From Poecilobothrus nobilitatus (lineage: Eukaryota > Arthropoda > Insecta > Diptera > Dolichopodidae), in NCBI GenBank assembly GCA_947095535.1, contig OX352774.1, positions 266,883,843 to 266,947,842 on the forward strand: a stretch of 64,000 bases of DNA, written 5' to 3'. The notes beneath the pieces are model-generated. The model saw only the letters and a list, made by a program, of their open reading frames with translations. It ran no database searches and was not told where the DNA came from. Made by a program: the position numbers and the translations under genes. Below are positions 37,601 to 50,020 of this stretch, piece after piece (the first letter of the stretch is position 1; each line of letters opens with the position of its first letter).

Positions 37601-40600
37601 CCCACATTTTGTTCGATTCAGCAACTTTTTGTTTGAATACAACCACTTTTTTAATTAGATAAAACAATTTTTTTTTCGATAGAACCATTTTTTTTTTCAA
37701 AAAAAAGTCTCAGTTCCGTCTCTATCGCTCTCATGTGTTTCTCGTATTTTTCATTACTTCTTCTAGAGAAAAGTTGTTAAGATTTTTAAGAAAGACTAGC
37801 GGAGCAGGGTCTTATTCTATACGTTGTCCTCTATGCATTACTACACCATATATTCAATAGAAACCAAACTTTACAGGAATGTTTTTCTGAGTTAGAAAAA
37901 AGTCAAGCAATATTTTTTCCCACCTCGTTAATTGCGGCACTTTTACGGTTATAGATTCTTGTATATTAATACTTCGGCCGATTGTTTTCTGTTTTTTTTG
38001 TAAAGTATTGTCTTTTCACACAACAGTTGACTGTAATAACGACTTAGATTTCATTACTAGTCGATTCATCAAAAAAATTGATTTAAAGAGAATTATGTGC
38101 AATTTTTCAAATAGCTTTATTGAACCAAGAATGTAGTCAAGTTTACTGTTTAATTATTTTTTTTAATCTCAATTTTAAATGGTTTAACCGATTGACTTTA
38201 AATTTTTTAGATATTTTCCAAACAAGATACTTATACAGGGTTTTCCAATTTGAGTAATATTTTTTCTTTTAAAAAAAAAACACTAATTGTTAAGGAAATT
38301 CAAATGTTTTTTATTTAATGTGAAGTACAATCGATACAATTAAGTTCTGAATAAAACGTCATTCAAATGGTCTCCACGACTTCTTTTGCAGGAACGAATT
38401 CGATGAACCCAATTTTCGAGCGTTTTTTCCACTAAATCAAGTCGTATGTCATAACAAAACTGTCGATTCTGGTGCGAAGAAAATCCACAAGTTATTCATG
38501 AACAACCATTACATTCACCTAAATTAACAGTTTGGTGTGGTTTTTGGTCTGGTGGAATCATCAGTCCGTACTTCTTTCGAAATGAAGCTGGTAACACCGT
38601 TACTGTCAATGGAGAGCGGTATAGATCGATGATAACTAACTTTTTATGGCTAAAATTGGAAGAAGTTGATCTTGACAACATCTTGTTCCAACAAGAGGGG
38701 CTACGTGCCATACAGCACGTGCAACAACCGAATTATTGCGAGAAAAGTTTAGAGATTTGATTATTTCAAGAAATTGTGACATTGAAGGCCTCCAAGAAGT
38801 TGTGATTTAACACCATTAGACTATTTCTTGTGCGGTTATTTGAAGTCATTGGTCTTTAGCAATAAACCAGACTCTCTTCAAGCTTTAGAAGTCAATATTG
38901 AACGTGCTATTCATGACATACGACTTGATTTAGTGGAAAAAGTGCTCGAAAATTGGGTTCATCGATTTCGTTCCTGCAAAAGAAGTCGTGGAGGCCATTT
39001 GAATAACATTTTATTCAGAACTTAATTATATCAATTGTACTTCACATTAAATTAAAAACGTTTGAATTTCCTTAACAATTAGTGATTTTTTTTAAAAAAA
39101 AATCATATCATTTAAATTGGAAAACCCTATATAATAGTAATAGGTATATAACAAATTAAAATGTGTAACCCATCTCCACATATTTTTAAACTAGATAATT
39201 CCAAACTTTTGTAGTTATGGGTAGTTATGCTAGTAATATATGAATATTATTCAAATTTAAGCAAAGTATGTACCATGTATTTACAATTTGAAAATATAAT
39301 CATTTTTTATATATAGTTGGAGCAACAATAGTATGTTTCATCTATTCAATTTTATTTTTAAAAATATGGAGCTATGTTCAAGTAAACATGTGGTGCAGAC
39401 AATCATTAAGAGATGAAAAGACTTCAACAAGAAAAAGAAGACCAAGTGTTTCAATTGCTGAATTACGTAAGTTTTTTAGAGTTGTCATTTTTAATAAATC
39501 AATCAAGTTCTTAACTAATTGAACAACATGAAAAATGAAAATGATTTAGTTTTAAATTTCTAATATAATTATATCTGATCAATGGTGCAGTGCGTACGTC
39601 ATCGGTCTTTCAGGCGAAAGGTCACGGGTTTAAACTCCGGTCAGGTCAAAAATAATATATAAAATATAATAAAATAATGTAAACAAAATATTAAATATAA
39701 TTATAATTGAATACTTGTACCGAGATGGCCCACATGCTAAAGGTAAAAGGGTTCTAAAAATATCGGCAGATATCTATATCTGGACGACATAATATAAAAA
39801 AAAAATTTAATTATCATGCATAAAATTTATAAAAAAATAATTTTGTTTAATTTCAGAAAATCCGAATAATTCCAATTCTGAGCAGCAATATTTTTATGAT
39901 AATGATAAATCAAATATAACTGAAATAGTCTATTATCCCGATAATCTGAATTTTAGAGATTTATTTTATTTTCTATGTGCTCCAACGTTATGTTATGAAT
40001 TAAATTTTCCAAGAACAACTAGGTAAAATTCATGCAATTATAGTTATTAGCAGTCGTAAGTGAAATTAAATTTTTTTATATAGGATTCGTAAGAGATTTT
40101 TGATCAAAAGATTGCTTGAAGTTGCAATTGGAGTTAATGTTGTTATGGCTTTATTCCAACAATGGATGATACCGTCTGTTAAAAATTCATTAGTACCATT
40201 TTCCAATATGGATGTAATGAAAGCAACCGAACGTTTATTAAAATTAGCAGTAAGTTAATTGTTGAAGTTAAAAAATTAAAAGTGTTTTTGTATTTAAATT
40301 AATAATTATTAATTTTATTTAGATTCCAAATCACTTAGTTTGGCTTTGTTTTTTCTATCTTCAATTCCATTCATTTTTAAATTTATTAGGAGAATTGTTA
40401 CATTTTGCTGACCGAAATTTTTACAATGACTGGTGGAATGCGAATAATATTGATACTTTTTGGAGAACATGGAATATGCCAGTTCATAGGTAATAATAAA
40501 TAACTTTTGCTTACGTACCTATATATGTAATTCAATATATTCACCGAACTTAATTAACAGATGGTGTGTTCGACATTTATATATTCCGGTTGTAGAAATG

Positions 40601-40977
40601 GGATATACAAGTAGACAAGCTTCAGTTATCGTTTTCTTTTTTAGTGCATTCTTTCATGAATACTTAGTAAGCTCTTTTTTGTTTTGTTTTTTTTATTACT
40701 AACTTTTAGAAATACTTAAATTTTTCTTGTTAAATAGGTTAGTGTGCCATTAAATACATTTAAAATATGGGCGTTTATGGGTATGATGGGTCAAATACCT
40801 TTATCAGCTATATCGAAATTTATGCAAAAAAATTTTGGTCCAAGATGGGGTAATATTGTTGTATGGGCATCAATCATTTTAGGGCAACCTCTATGCATTA
40901 TGATGTATTATCACGATTATGTTGTTACACATTTTCAAGGAGTTTTAGCTGGTAACGGAACTACTATAGAAATTTGA
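34621..40977 (+). CDS. DGAT1: Diacylglycerol O-acyltransferase 1 (midway orthologue)
   Basis: Joins diacylglycerol and fatty acyl-CoA into triacylglycerol in the ER membrane. Eleven exons: 34621-34736, 34814-34942, 36070-36161, 36234-36286, 36375-36483, 39317-39466, 39857-40022, 40084-40249, 40323-40489, 40561-40666 and 40738-40977. Phases agree throughout and give about 497 aa (human enzyme 488). All introns are GT-AG. The N-terminus is basic and cytosolic-like ([16 protein letters not shown]), followed by about nine hydrophobic membrane segments. The family's acyl-CoA/DAG motif FYNDWWN is at residues 360-366. The catalytic His is in [13 protein letters not shown], about residue 415, with MGMMGQIPL downstream. 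FYNDWWN and the DGAT1-like C-terminus favour DGAT1 over SOAT. The start follows an AG at 34615, so a 5' untranslated exon is likely, perhaps near 34240-34340. Introns 2, 5 and 6 are enlarged by transposons. Confidence 0.97.
34980..35982. mobile_element. P-like non-autonomous element in DGAT1 intron 2
   Basis: 1003 bp with inverted ends AAGACATTCCAAGTAGAA and TTCTACTTGGAATGTCTT. It is flanked by perfect 8-bp duplications ACACATAT (34972-34979 and 35983-35990). Its first 420 bp match 61985-62405, the end of the element that carries a THAP-type transposase relic, so it is an internally deleted derivative of that family. An 8-bp duplication plus a THAP transposase suits the P superfamily. It accounts for nearly 90% of the intron. 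Confidence 0.9.
38236..39129 (+). mobile_element. Mariner-type copy B with fold-back structure, in DGAT1 intron 5
   Basis: Ends CAGGGTTTTCCAATTTGAG and CAAATTGGAAAACCC, flanked by TA. The first 217 bp (38236-38452) are the inverse of the last 217 bp (38913-39129). The expected 5' end and N-terminal coding part were therefore replaced by an inverted copy of the 3' end. The remaining transposase, in shifted frames, shows NKTVDSG/CEEN-region words, [17 protein letters not shown] and the end LNNILFRT at 39024. The catalytic region is damaged (FQQEG where FQQDG is expected). Same family as 27327-28861. Confidence 0.88.
39575..39806 (+). mobile_element. tRNA-derived SINE in DGAT1 intron 6
   Basis: Box A TGGTGCAGTGCG (39583-39594) and box B GGGTTTAAACTCC (39626-39638) are spaced as in a tRNA. 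A body with GAGATGGCCCACATGC and a 3' run of ten A follow. TAATTAT is seen on both sides as a likely target duplication. It is a different family from the SINE at 13918. It enlarges an otherwise short intron. Confidence 0.72.
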
Positions 40978-40995
40978 ATATGTTTAGTAACAAAA

Positions 40996-41590
40996 CACCG
41001 AAGATCAGCCTTTAAATATACTAAATGCAGCATAATTTATTTATTTTTTTTTTTAAATTGTGTTGCAATTGAAAATTAAAAAAAAAAAATTTAATAACCA
41101 AAATTTATTTTATAAGCTGTTATATTTTGTTTGCATTAAAAGTATAAGTTTTGTTATATTGAAAAAGAACCGTTTTAATACCTAAATATGTACAAGGAAT
41201 TTTTTAGAACAAATTCATTTAAAATCAATTAGGATTTCATAAAATTGTTAAAGCAACCTTAACTTAACAACCTTAATTTAAATTCTTTGTATGTTCACCG
41301 AAGATAAGCCTTTCAATATACATCATGCAGCATAATTTATTTATTTTTCTTTTAAATTGTGTTGCAATTGGAAATTCAAAAAAAAAATTTAACCAAAATT
41401 TATTTTATAAGTTGATATATGTATTTTGTTTGCATATAATATTAAAAGTATAAGTTTTGTTATATTGAAAACGAACTTTTTTTAGTACCTAAATATCTAC
41501 AAGGATTTTTTTAGTACAAATTCATTTAAAATCAATTAGGATTTCATAAAATTGTTAAAGCAACCTTAATTTAAATTCTTTGTAAGTACA
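40996..41590 (+). repeat. Tandem duplication downstream of DGAT1 (3' UTR region)
   Basis: The block starting CACCGAAGATCAGCC at 40996 returns as CACCGAAGATAAGCC at 41297, about 300 bp later. Both copies share GCAGCATAATTTATTTATTT, AAAAGTATAAGTTTTGTTAT and ATTAGGATTTCATAAAATTG. The first copy begins 19 bp after the stop codon, so it is probably 3' UTR. No clear AATAAA was found close to the stop, and the polyadenylation site is undetermined. Confidence 0.85.
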
Positions 41591-41799
41591 TATGTACTAA
41601 ATTCTCTTAAAAAAATTTCTGCAATATATATGTAACCAATTTAATATGTAATCCATTTCGATTTTGGTTCTACATATATCAAATTCTTTGGTTTTATGTC
41701 TTATATCAAATTCTTTAACATTTGTATTAGAGTTTTGTATTAAATTATGAATTCTGACCTAAACATAGACAAAACGTGATGATCAAGATCTAGTCTATT

Positions 41800-44215
41800 T
41801 GCTTAATAATACTAAGGCATGTAAAGATAACAGAAGAGGGGGTGGTGCAGGTATCTTTGTATATAATACAATAAATTATAATTAAAAACAAATCTACTGT
41901 GATAAGTATACTAGTCTAATTTCAATTCAAATAAAATTAAAACACAATGCAAACAATGCACAATTAATAATTTTTTTTAATTATTTGATGATCACTTAAC
42001 CAATACCACAACCACAACACCAATTCTATTATAATTGGAGATTTTAACTTTAATATTTTAAGTAAAACTGGCACACGAATAAACGATTACAAAAACCTAA
42101 CAAAAACATTGTGGAAACTAATGACTACTTTTTCTGTAACAATAAGATAACACGCTCGCAGTCGAATACGTGTCTAGATCATATAATAACTAACAATATA
42201 AACAATGATATAAATATTACTCAATTACAGTACAATATATCTGACCATGATTTACTATATATTCAAGCAAGCTCACTCAAAGTTAATAATAATACATGCA
42301 AATTACCCAACACAAGAAAAAATCAATTATTACAAATTAAAAGCAATAATAGAGAGATCACAATTTTGAAGATTCGTATAATAAGTTAACAAAAAACTAT
42401 GAAGACAAATTTTCATTAAATTAATTAATTAAAAATAAATACTGGTTAAAAAAATTAACAACTATGAAAAGGAATAAAAAAAAATTGCAATACGAAAGAA
42501 AATTTAATAAAAGTAAAAATGATCCTAGAAAAACTTGGAATAACATTAAAGATATTATCGTTTTAAAGCATAATATTGTAAAGAAAATAAAATATTTAAT
42601 GGTAATTTATCTACCGAAGAAAAATATGTCAAAATAAATAGCTTTAATAATTATTACAGCACAATTGGAGAATCCTTAGCACAAACCATATAACACTAAA
42701 TTTTTTTTATCAAAATCGACATTAACTATATTTAATTTTAAAAATGCAAATGACAATCATATTAAAAATTACACTAGAAAATCCCCGGTGCAATTGCACA
42801 ATTTCTATAGATGCAAAAATATTTACGTTATCATACTGACTCCCTTAATAAACTAAAAATTTCATTTTTACATCAGCACCATTAAAAAAACGTTGGAATC
42901 ACTTACTTGATGTACTAGAAAAACATAAAACAAATCTAAACACATAAAATTAAAAAATTTAGGTACAGTTTCTTAATTTTTTCTCGCCTTTTTTTCGTGG
43001 CGGTAATTTTTGACAGTTTTTTAATCATTGGGAAAAAATGTTCCAAACTACAAATACATTCAGGGTAAAAGTTCGTGGTGATATGTCAAAAATTGTTTGA
43101 AACACAATATGTATAAAGTGCACAATAAAAATCGGAGATTTTTTTGCCCGGCTGAAAAGTTATATTTTACAATTTTGTAGCGGCGAAATCAATATAGTTA
43201 TATTGTGACATTAAAATTCAAAAAGAATTTTTAATGTCATTTTGTTAACATTCCTATTTACCTATCTACGTTAAGATAATAATATGTCATCTGAAGAAAA
43301 ATTAATCGAGGAAGTAATAAGGAAAATAGTAAATTAAATGAAGACAATTCATTCTTGTTAGTTTGAAAAAATGTTCTTCAAAAATGTAAATGAATTAGCA
43401 AATATGGGCATTTATGGACAGATATAATGTATGCTGATGATATACCCATCGGTATAGTGACAAACATTAATCAAGTATGCAACACAAAATAAATGCAGAT
43501 AATATAAAAATATTAAAAATGATAAATAAATATAAACTTACAATAAATGTTAATAAAACAAAATACTTACTGTATCTACTATTGAAAAGCCAAAATAAAG
43601 AAAAACTAGATTTAAAATATAACAACATCAAATCAATAGGGTAAATCATTACAAATATTTAGGACTTATTATCGACAAAGATATAAATTGGAATATACAT
43701 ATTAATTGAATTGCACTAAAGTGTAGGAGAATAACGGGAATTTTCAGAACAATAACTAACACAGTTCCATATGACGTAAAAAGATCCATCTATTTCTGTT
43801 TGTTTCATTGACATATAACATATAGATTATTAATATGGGAAGTAAGCTCGTCTTAAAATATAAAGAAACTTCAAACATTGCAAAATAAAGCAATTAAAAA
43901 CATATTCAACCTAGAATGTAGAACAGCTCAGCATACTTGTATAAGAAATTCAATATAAATACAATACAACAACAACTGAAAATCCTACAAGCTAAGCATA
44001 CATATATGTATATAAAATCCTAAATAGATTGTTAATCTCAAAAACAAATTCTTTTGCATGGAAACGGAACTCACGGTCACAATACCAGAAACGCACCAAA
44101 CCTAAGAACAATGAAAACAGGGTCAAGTAGTAGGGCAATTAAAGAATTCAACAAACTACCAGCCTTAGTGAATTTAAAAAGATGAGCAGTTCATATTTGA
44201 AAAAAAATAAAATTA
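41800..44215 (+). mobile_element. Heavily decayed LINE (endonuclease and RT remains)
   Basis: From 42111 a 92-codon frame carries SNTCLDHIITN and NISDHDLLYI, the C-terminal part of the APE-type endonuclease of non-LTR elements. Further broken frames show KTWNNIKDII (42530), KYLLYLLLKSQNK (43560), KCRRITGIFRTI (43720) and LQTLQNKAIKNIF (43870), reverse-transcriptase C-terminal phrases. Stops are numerous in every frame. An unrelated stretch at about 42960-43310 may be a further insertion. Family not determined. Confidence 0.75.
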
Positions 44216-46376
44216 ACTTTGAAATATAAAAAAAAATTGAATTTAGTATATTTAAAATGTTTATTTTTAGAAACTTTTATTTTGTATACATGTATTTTTT
44301 GCTTTTTTTATATACAACAGTTATAATTAAAATCATTTTTTAAACTAATTTCACTAAAATATTTAATAAATTTATTTTCTAAACTATCTAAATTATCTAA
44401 ATAAAATTTTCAGAAGGCCTGATTAAAACACTTATTCAAATTTCAATAAACAATTTAAAACACTTTTTTCCACTATCTACTTGAATGAATAAAATTAAAC
44501 ATAGTTGCGCCTTTAAAAATACATTGCGATTCAATTTCAAATATTACTATACTTTGTATTATATATTATTTTGTACATCGACAGAAAAACAAAGTTGCGC
44601 CTTTAAAAAAGCATTGTAAAAAAAATACTACTTATTTTATTTTATTACCTAAACAATATTTCGCTCATTTTCTCTCTTACAGTAATTTTAATAAAAGAAT
44701 TTGAAACGAAGTAACATTTTACATTTTTGTAAAAAAAATGCGTTAATATGTATAAAAAAAAGTGGCTCCTCTTTGTGATAGATAGATAATCTTAGTTTAT
44801 ATAATATAGATAATCTTAGTTTTTTACTTTGTCTAGCAGTGTCAAACAAAATTTATTGCAAAGATGAATTTTCTTTTCAAAGATAAATTAAAAATGAAAT
44901 TTGTTTGCGTAAACAAAAATTCTTGTGTGGGAACAGGGGTGATATTTACTAGCTTGAAACGTTTGTGTTACGAGATTTTATAGTATTAGTACTCACTAAC
45001 AGTTGTTTCGTCGTTTTTGTTTCGAGGTTTTTTTTTTGTTTCGGAATTTTGTTTCGTCATTTTTGACATTCTGTTTTTTACCTAGTTTTAGGATTTTATT
45101 TTTTTATGATATCGATACAGTTTGTTCGAAAATTAGGTGCAAAAAGTCAAATAAAATTGCTTTTACTCGCATTTATGTTCCTAAATTAAAATTTTGTTTT
45201 CTATTTCAAAATTTATAGCAACGGTTTGTGCGCACATTTCACCAAAATTACAATGTATTACAAAAAAATTGAGCTCATCAAAATCTATTCCATGCCCACA
45301 GCTCACAAAATTTGTTATTCTATTTCTACAAATTTGTGGAAAAAATAAAATTATTCCTTCCAATTTTGTGTGTCTGGTGCGATTCTGGTGTTTAGTTAAC
45401 ATTATGACAGATAAAAGTTGTTAAGAAATGCCGGAGTGGGGTAAAATAAACTCTCTGACGTCACAAATATTGTTTCGAAACATCAGAATCGAATTAATTG
45501 AGTTAATTTTTTAATCCTATATCCTACTCGCGAGGAGGATTAAGGAGTGTTACAAATGTCAAAGTCTTGAAGTTAATGAAGTGCCATTATTGTTTTTTAC
45601 TCTTTTATTTTATAAAATTTTAACATTATAAACTTACATATTAAAATAATTGTAAGCGAAATCGTTCAATTGAACTTAACATACTTCTTAAAATTAATTT
45701 TGTTTTGGAAAACTTCATTATTTGTTTGAAATAAATAAATGTTTCAATCTAATTTTGACAGTTCAAATTTATATTTAACTCTAATCATGGCAAAGTAAAG
45801 TTAACTCTAGATGTAAGTGTGGTAGTTGTTAAGCATAAACTTTATTCGGAGTAAGAAACGAAACAGACTCCTGGAGTACGTTTGTTGTTGAAAATTTCTA
45901 CTTGCAATGCAAGTTGCAACAACAAACTTCTCTTTCACACTTCTCAAAGAAAGTGTGAAATTCTCTTAATTCGACGAGTATTGATTGAACACTGGTAGTA
46001 GAGAATGTTTAGTCGGCTGTTGATGTTAAAAGACTGACATCTATTATCAGGCCATGAAATGCAGAGAGTAAAAGCTTGAAAAGGGGGCCAGCTTTTAACA
46101 AATTTACACGCAGGTTTATGGAAAAAAAATAGAAGGCCGACTATAAATCTTGAAATAACACAAAAACCATTTACTTTATTCAATTTGGCCCAAAGAGAAA
46201 ATTAAAGTCGCATCTTTTTTACATAATTCGTTAAAGAAAAATATTTTAAAATATAATGTTTTCATTCATAAATATGCATTTAAAAAATTGTCTTCCTTTA
46301 AATTTTTTATTCTAAAAGCTTCTTAAGATAAATTACCTCAATATCTCAATATATACGTCGAGACTACTTTCATACT

Positions 46377-46444
46377 TTAAAATTATGTACACGCTTATAT
46401 GGCTATAATCTTAAAATTATGTACACGCTTATATGGCTATGGCT
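46377..46444 (+). repeat. 34-bp tandem duplication
   Basis: TTAAAATTATGTACACGCTT followed by ATATGGCTATA occurs at 46377 and again at 46411 with no differences over the compared length. Confidence 0.85.
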
Positions 46445-47386
46445 ATATGTATAGTCTTTGCTATAATCGAGACTCACATCAATTATGAAATTATTCATAC
46501 TCCACTGTTGATACTAATAAGCGGCACTCACTGTTCTACTAAATATTTGTGTTGCTAATTTAACTCTCATTTTTTCAAAAGTATGCGGATTAATATGTTA
46601 TCTAGTTAATTTTGTACACATCTTAGTTTTTCAATTTATTTGAACTTCCATAATTCTATGAGAACTTTAAAGCTTATAATACCATCTGAGGTTTTTAAAT
46701 CGAAATCCATTAATATATTTCTAAGAGATTTAATTAGATGGGGAAAATCGAATAAGCAAAAAATGTTTTATATATTTTATTTTATAATTACAAAATGGTT
46801 TATCACGTGTTATTTCTAGCAACGAAAAAACTTTGGCTAAAGCTTGGTTACAAGTAATTGCCCGTATTATAATACCAATATCGAACAAACTTTTCAAATT
46901 TTTTTAATAATTTCTAAAAGTGTTACAAGACGAATATCTGTATTCTATATATTATATTCTAAAAATAAAATTTAAAAGTGTTACGAGTGGAATATCTGTA
47001 TAGATATGGATGTATGTATATCCATACATCAGTTACAAAAAACAATACATATTCATAAAAAATTTTAAAATATCTTATATAACGCCTAAATATCTTACAG
47101 TGTAAAGTCGTTGTTATAAATATCGTACATTAAAATAACTTTTTTGTTGTTCATGTAGTTGTTTCTTCTTAATTAAATTTTTTTTTGTAAAGAAATGGTA
47201 AGTTGTTTAACCCCTTCGTGCCGAAAGTTTTTTCTTTTCAAAAATACCTTCTTAATTTTGAAAATTTTTAAATTCTGTTTTTAATTATGACCAACTATAT
47301 GTAGCTATCTTATTCAATATCAAAAAATACTTTTCTAGATTTCTGCTATCTAGAAAGAATTACATATCATATCTATCTATTGTCAT

Positions 47387-47676
47387 AAAGGTTGGTTTTC
47401 ATGAGAAATTTCATGAATATTATCGCAAATTTAGAAAGAGAAAAATATAGTGCACTACCAGTGGGAAAAAGGGAGAAAAAAATTATATTATTAAAAAATG
47501 TTACAGCAGCAGAAAAAATATTCTAAAAAATAAAAAATATTTTTGAATGGAATATTGAAATTTTCTAAAATATTGGTATTAACCTTTGTGGACCCACAAA
47601 GGTATAGTAAGTTAAGATCAAATTTACTGAATGTATTAAGGCAGGTTTTCATTAGACCGATATATCCACGAAAATG
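47387..47676. mobile_element. MITE b-related fragment
   Basis: AGGTTGGTTTTCATGAGA at 47389 resembles the inverse of the right end of MITE b at 23997. CAGGTTTTCATTAGACCGAT at 47642 matches its left end at 23390. The two ends point the same way here, so the copy is rearranged, and it stops where the right arm of the long inverted repeat begins. Confidence 0.55.
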
Positions 47677-48779
47677 TTTTCGAAACAATATTTGTGACGT
47701 CAGAGAGTTTATTCTACCCCACTCCGGCATTTCTTAACAACTTTTATCTGTCATAATGTTAACTAAACACCAGAATCGCACCAGACAGACAAAATTGGAA
47801 GGAATAATTTTATTTTTTTCACAAATTTGTAAAAATAGAATAACAAATTTTGTGAGCTGTGGGCATAGAATATTTTGAAATAGAAAACAAAATTTTAATT
47901 TAGGAACATAAATGCGAGTAAAAGCAATTTTATTTGACTTTTTGCACCTAATTTTCGAACAAACTGTATCGATATCATAAAAAAAGAAAATCCTAAAACT
48001 AGGTAAAAAACAGAATGTCAAAAATGACGAAACAAAATTCCGAAACAAAAAAAAAACCTCGAAACAAAAACGACGAAACAACTGTTAGTGAGTACTAATA
48101 CTATAAAATCTCGTAACACAAACGTTTCAAGCTAGTAAATATCACCCCTGTTCCCACACAAGAATTTTTGTTTACGCAAACAAATTTCATTTTTAATTTA
48201 TCTTTGAAATAAATTTTGTTTGACACTGCTAGACAAAGTAAAAAACTAAGATTATCTATCACAATAAGAGGAGCCACTCCTTTTTACACATATTAAACGC
48301 ATTTTTTATACAAAAATGTAAAATATGTTATTCTTTTATTAAAATTACTGTAAGAGAGAAAATGAACGAAATATTGTTTAGGTAATAAAATAAAATAAGT
48401 AGCATTTTTTTTTACAATGCTTTTTTAAAGGAGCAACTTTGTTTTTCTGTCGATGTACAAAATAATATATAATACAAAGTATAGGAATATTTGAAATTGA
48501 ATCGCAATGTATTTTTAAAGGCGCAACTATGTTTAATTTTATTCATTCAAGTAGATAGTGGAAAAAAGTGTTTTAAATTGTTTATTGAAATTTGAATAAG
48601 AAAAATGTGTTTTAATCAGGCCTTCTGAAAATTTTATTTAGATAATTTAGATAGTTTAAAAATAAATTTATTAAATATTTTAGTGAAATTAGTTTAAAAA
48701 ATGATTTTAATTATAACTGTTGTATATAAAAAAAGCAAAAAATACATGTATACAAAATAAAAGTTTCTAAAAATAAACA

Positions 48780-49397
48780 AAAAAGAAAAACAAATAGATC
48801 TCCGTTACAATTTACATCACACTTGCAATATGTATAATAATACAATTTTGTTGGTCTTCAAATATTATCTATGGTTGTGTAGATTTATTCTTTATGAGAT
48901 CTATAAAATTACATTTTAAAATTATAAGAACATTTGTTTTCGATGCATAGATAAATATGTATGTATTTATGTATGTATGTAACAATATAAAATCAATTTT
49001 TAGAGAAAAAAAAAATCAGCTCGAAGAAAATGAATTATGAACTGAATGAATGAAAAAATATTTTTTTGTTTTGTTTTTCTTATGTTCTTTTTCAAAAATA
49101 CGGTCATCTTTTTACGAAATAACCGCAAATACGGGGTGATTTCAAGTCAATGAAATTGACTAAGATTTTTTCTTTTACGTGAGTTCTCTATGTATATAGT
49201 TACTTTATGGTAATATAGAAAAAACGGAATTTATAATTTATTAATTTAAGTTTACAGGATAGATAACTCGCACACATATAAAGTTGCAACTACAAAATAC
49301 AACGTAAACGCCAGAGTTTTACAGCATTGTATACAAAAATGTTAACAAGTGTAAACAGGGCCAATATTGTATTTATAGAGCTATGTAGTGCTTTGTA
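48780..49397. other. AT-rich stretch, no gene seen
   Basis: TATG microsatellite-like words near 48955-48980 only. Nothing else could be supported. Confidence 0.5.
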
Positions 49398-49689
49398 CAG
49401 TGTGAGTCAAAAGTCACCATGAGGTTTAAAAATTTAATAACTTTTTCGTTTTTTTTTTTTTTTTTTTTTCAGATTATAAAATATACAAAATGGAAATTTT
49501 TTTACACTAAGTATGGAAAATAATGTCACTTATGACTCCCGTTTTCAGCTTCGCAATGATGGGCTCGTTTTAGAGCATTTTGCATAATAACTTTCAAAAT
49601 TTGTGGCTGTAGCGTTCGAATTTCTGCAACAATGTTCACCTTGACTTCAAGGATTGTCCCGGGCTTGTTCACATATACTGGCTCCTTCA

Positions 49690-50020
49690 AATAATATAAT
49701 AATATTAATCAGAATAATGATAATAATAATAATAATAATAACAACAATAACAATAATAACGACATTAATAATAACAATAACAATAATATTAATAATGATA
49801 ATCTTGCTATTAACAACATTGATAATAACATTGATAACAACAATAACAATAATACTAGTAATGATAATAATAATAATAATAATAATAATAACGATAATAA
49901 TAACAATAGTAATAATAGTAATTATATCATTAATAACAATAACAACAATGATAATAATAATAATAATAATAATATTAATAACAATGATAATAATAAAATT
50001 AATATAAATAATTCATTATG
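49690..50020 (+). repeat. (AAT/AAC)n trinucleotide microsatellite, about 330 bp
   Basis: Nearly continuous AAT, AAC and GAT triplets. The long Ile/Thr and Leu/Ser reading frames here come from the repeat and are not genes. It lies at the boundary between the mariner transposase and the inserted LINE. Confidence 0.95.

Larger units (their letters stand above)
45481..47676. other. Spacer of the long inverted repeat; no gene
   Basis: It contains hairpins (CTTGCAATGCAAG at 45900; CTTTCACACTT with AAGTGTGAAA, 45931-45961), the 26345-like repeat at 46190-46305 and a 34-bp tandem duplication starting at 46377. A MITE b-related pair of ends is at 47390 and 47640. A perfect palindrome lies at 47583-47602. 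Reading frames are short and unremarkable. Confidence 0.55.
44258..48779. repeat. 4.5-kb long inverted repeat, arms 1.2 and 1.1 kb
   Basis: Left arm 44258-45480 and right arm about 47677-48779 are reverse complements. Anchors are TTTATTTTTAGAAACTTTTA, GCGCCTTTAAAAATACATTG, CGTTTGTGTTACGAGATTTT and GACGTCACAAATATTGTTTC. The right arm lacks about 100 bp present at 45215-45290 of the left, and the left has small duplications near 44795, so the arms have evolved separately. Each outer third is an R1-family right end with its AGTGGCTCCTCT terminus. The matching 71- and 115-codon frames in the two arms are mirror shadows without protein similarity. Confidence 0.85.

Noticed and set aside
45003..45424. 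Frames of 71-76 codons at 45003-45424 and a matching 115-codon frame at 47734-48081
   Set aside because: They are mirror copies in the arms of the long inverted repeat, low in complexity and without domain features.
49654..50007. 117-codon plus-strand and 65-codon minus-strand frames rich in Ile/Thr and Leu
   Set aside because: Produced entirely by the AAT/AAC microsatellite.
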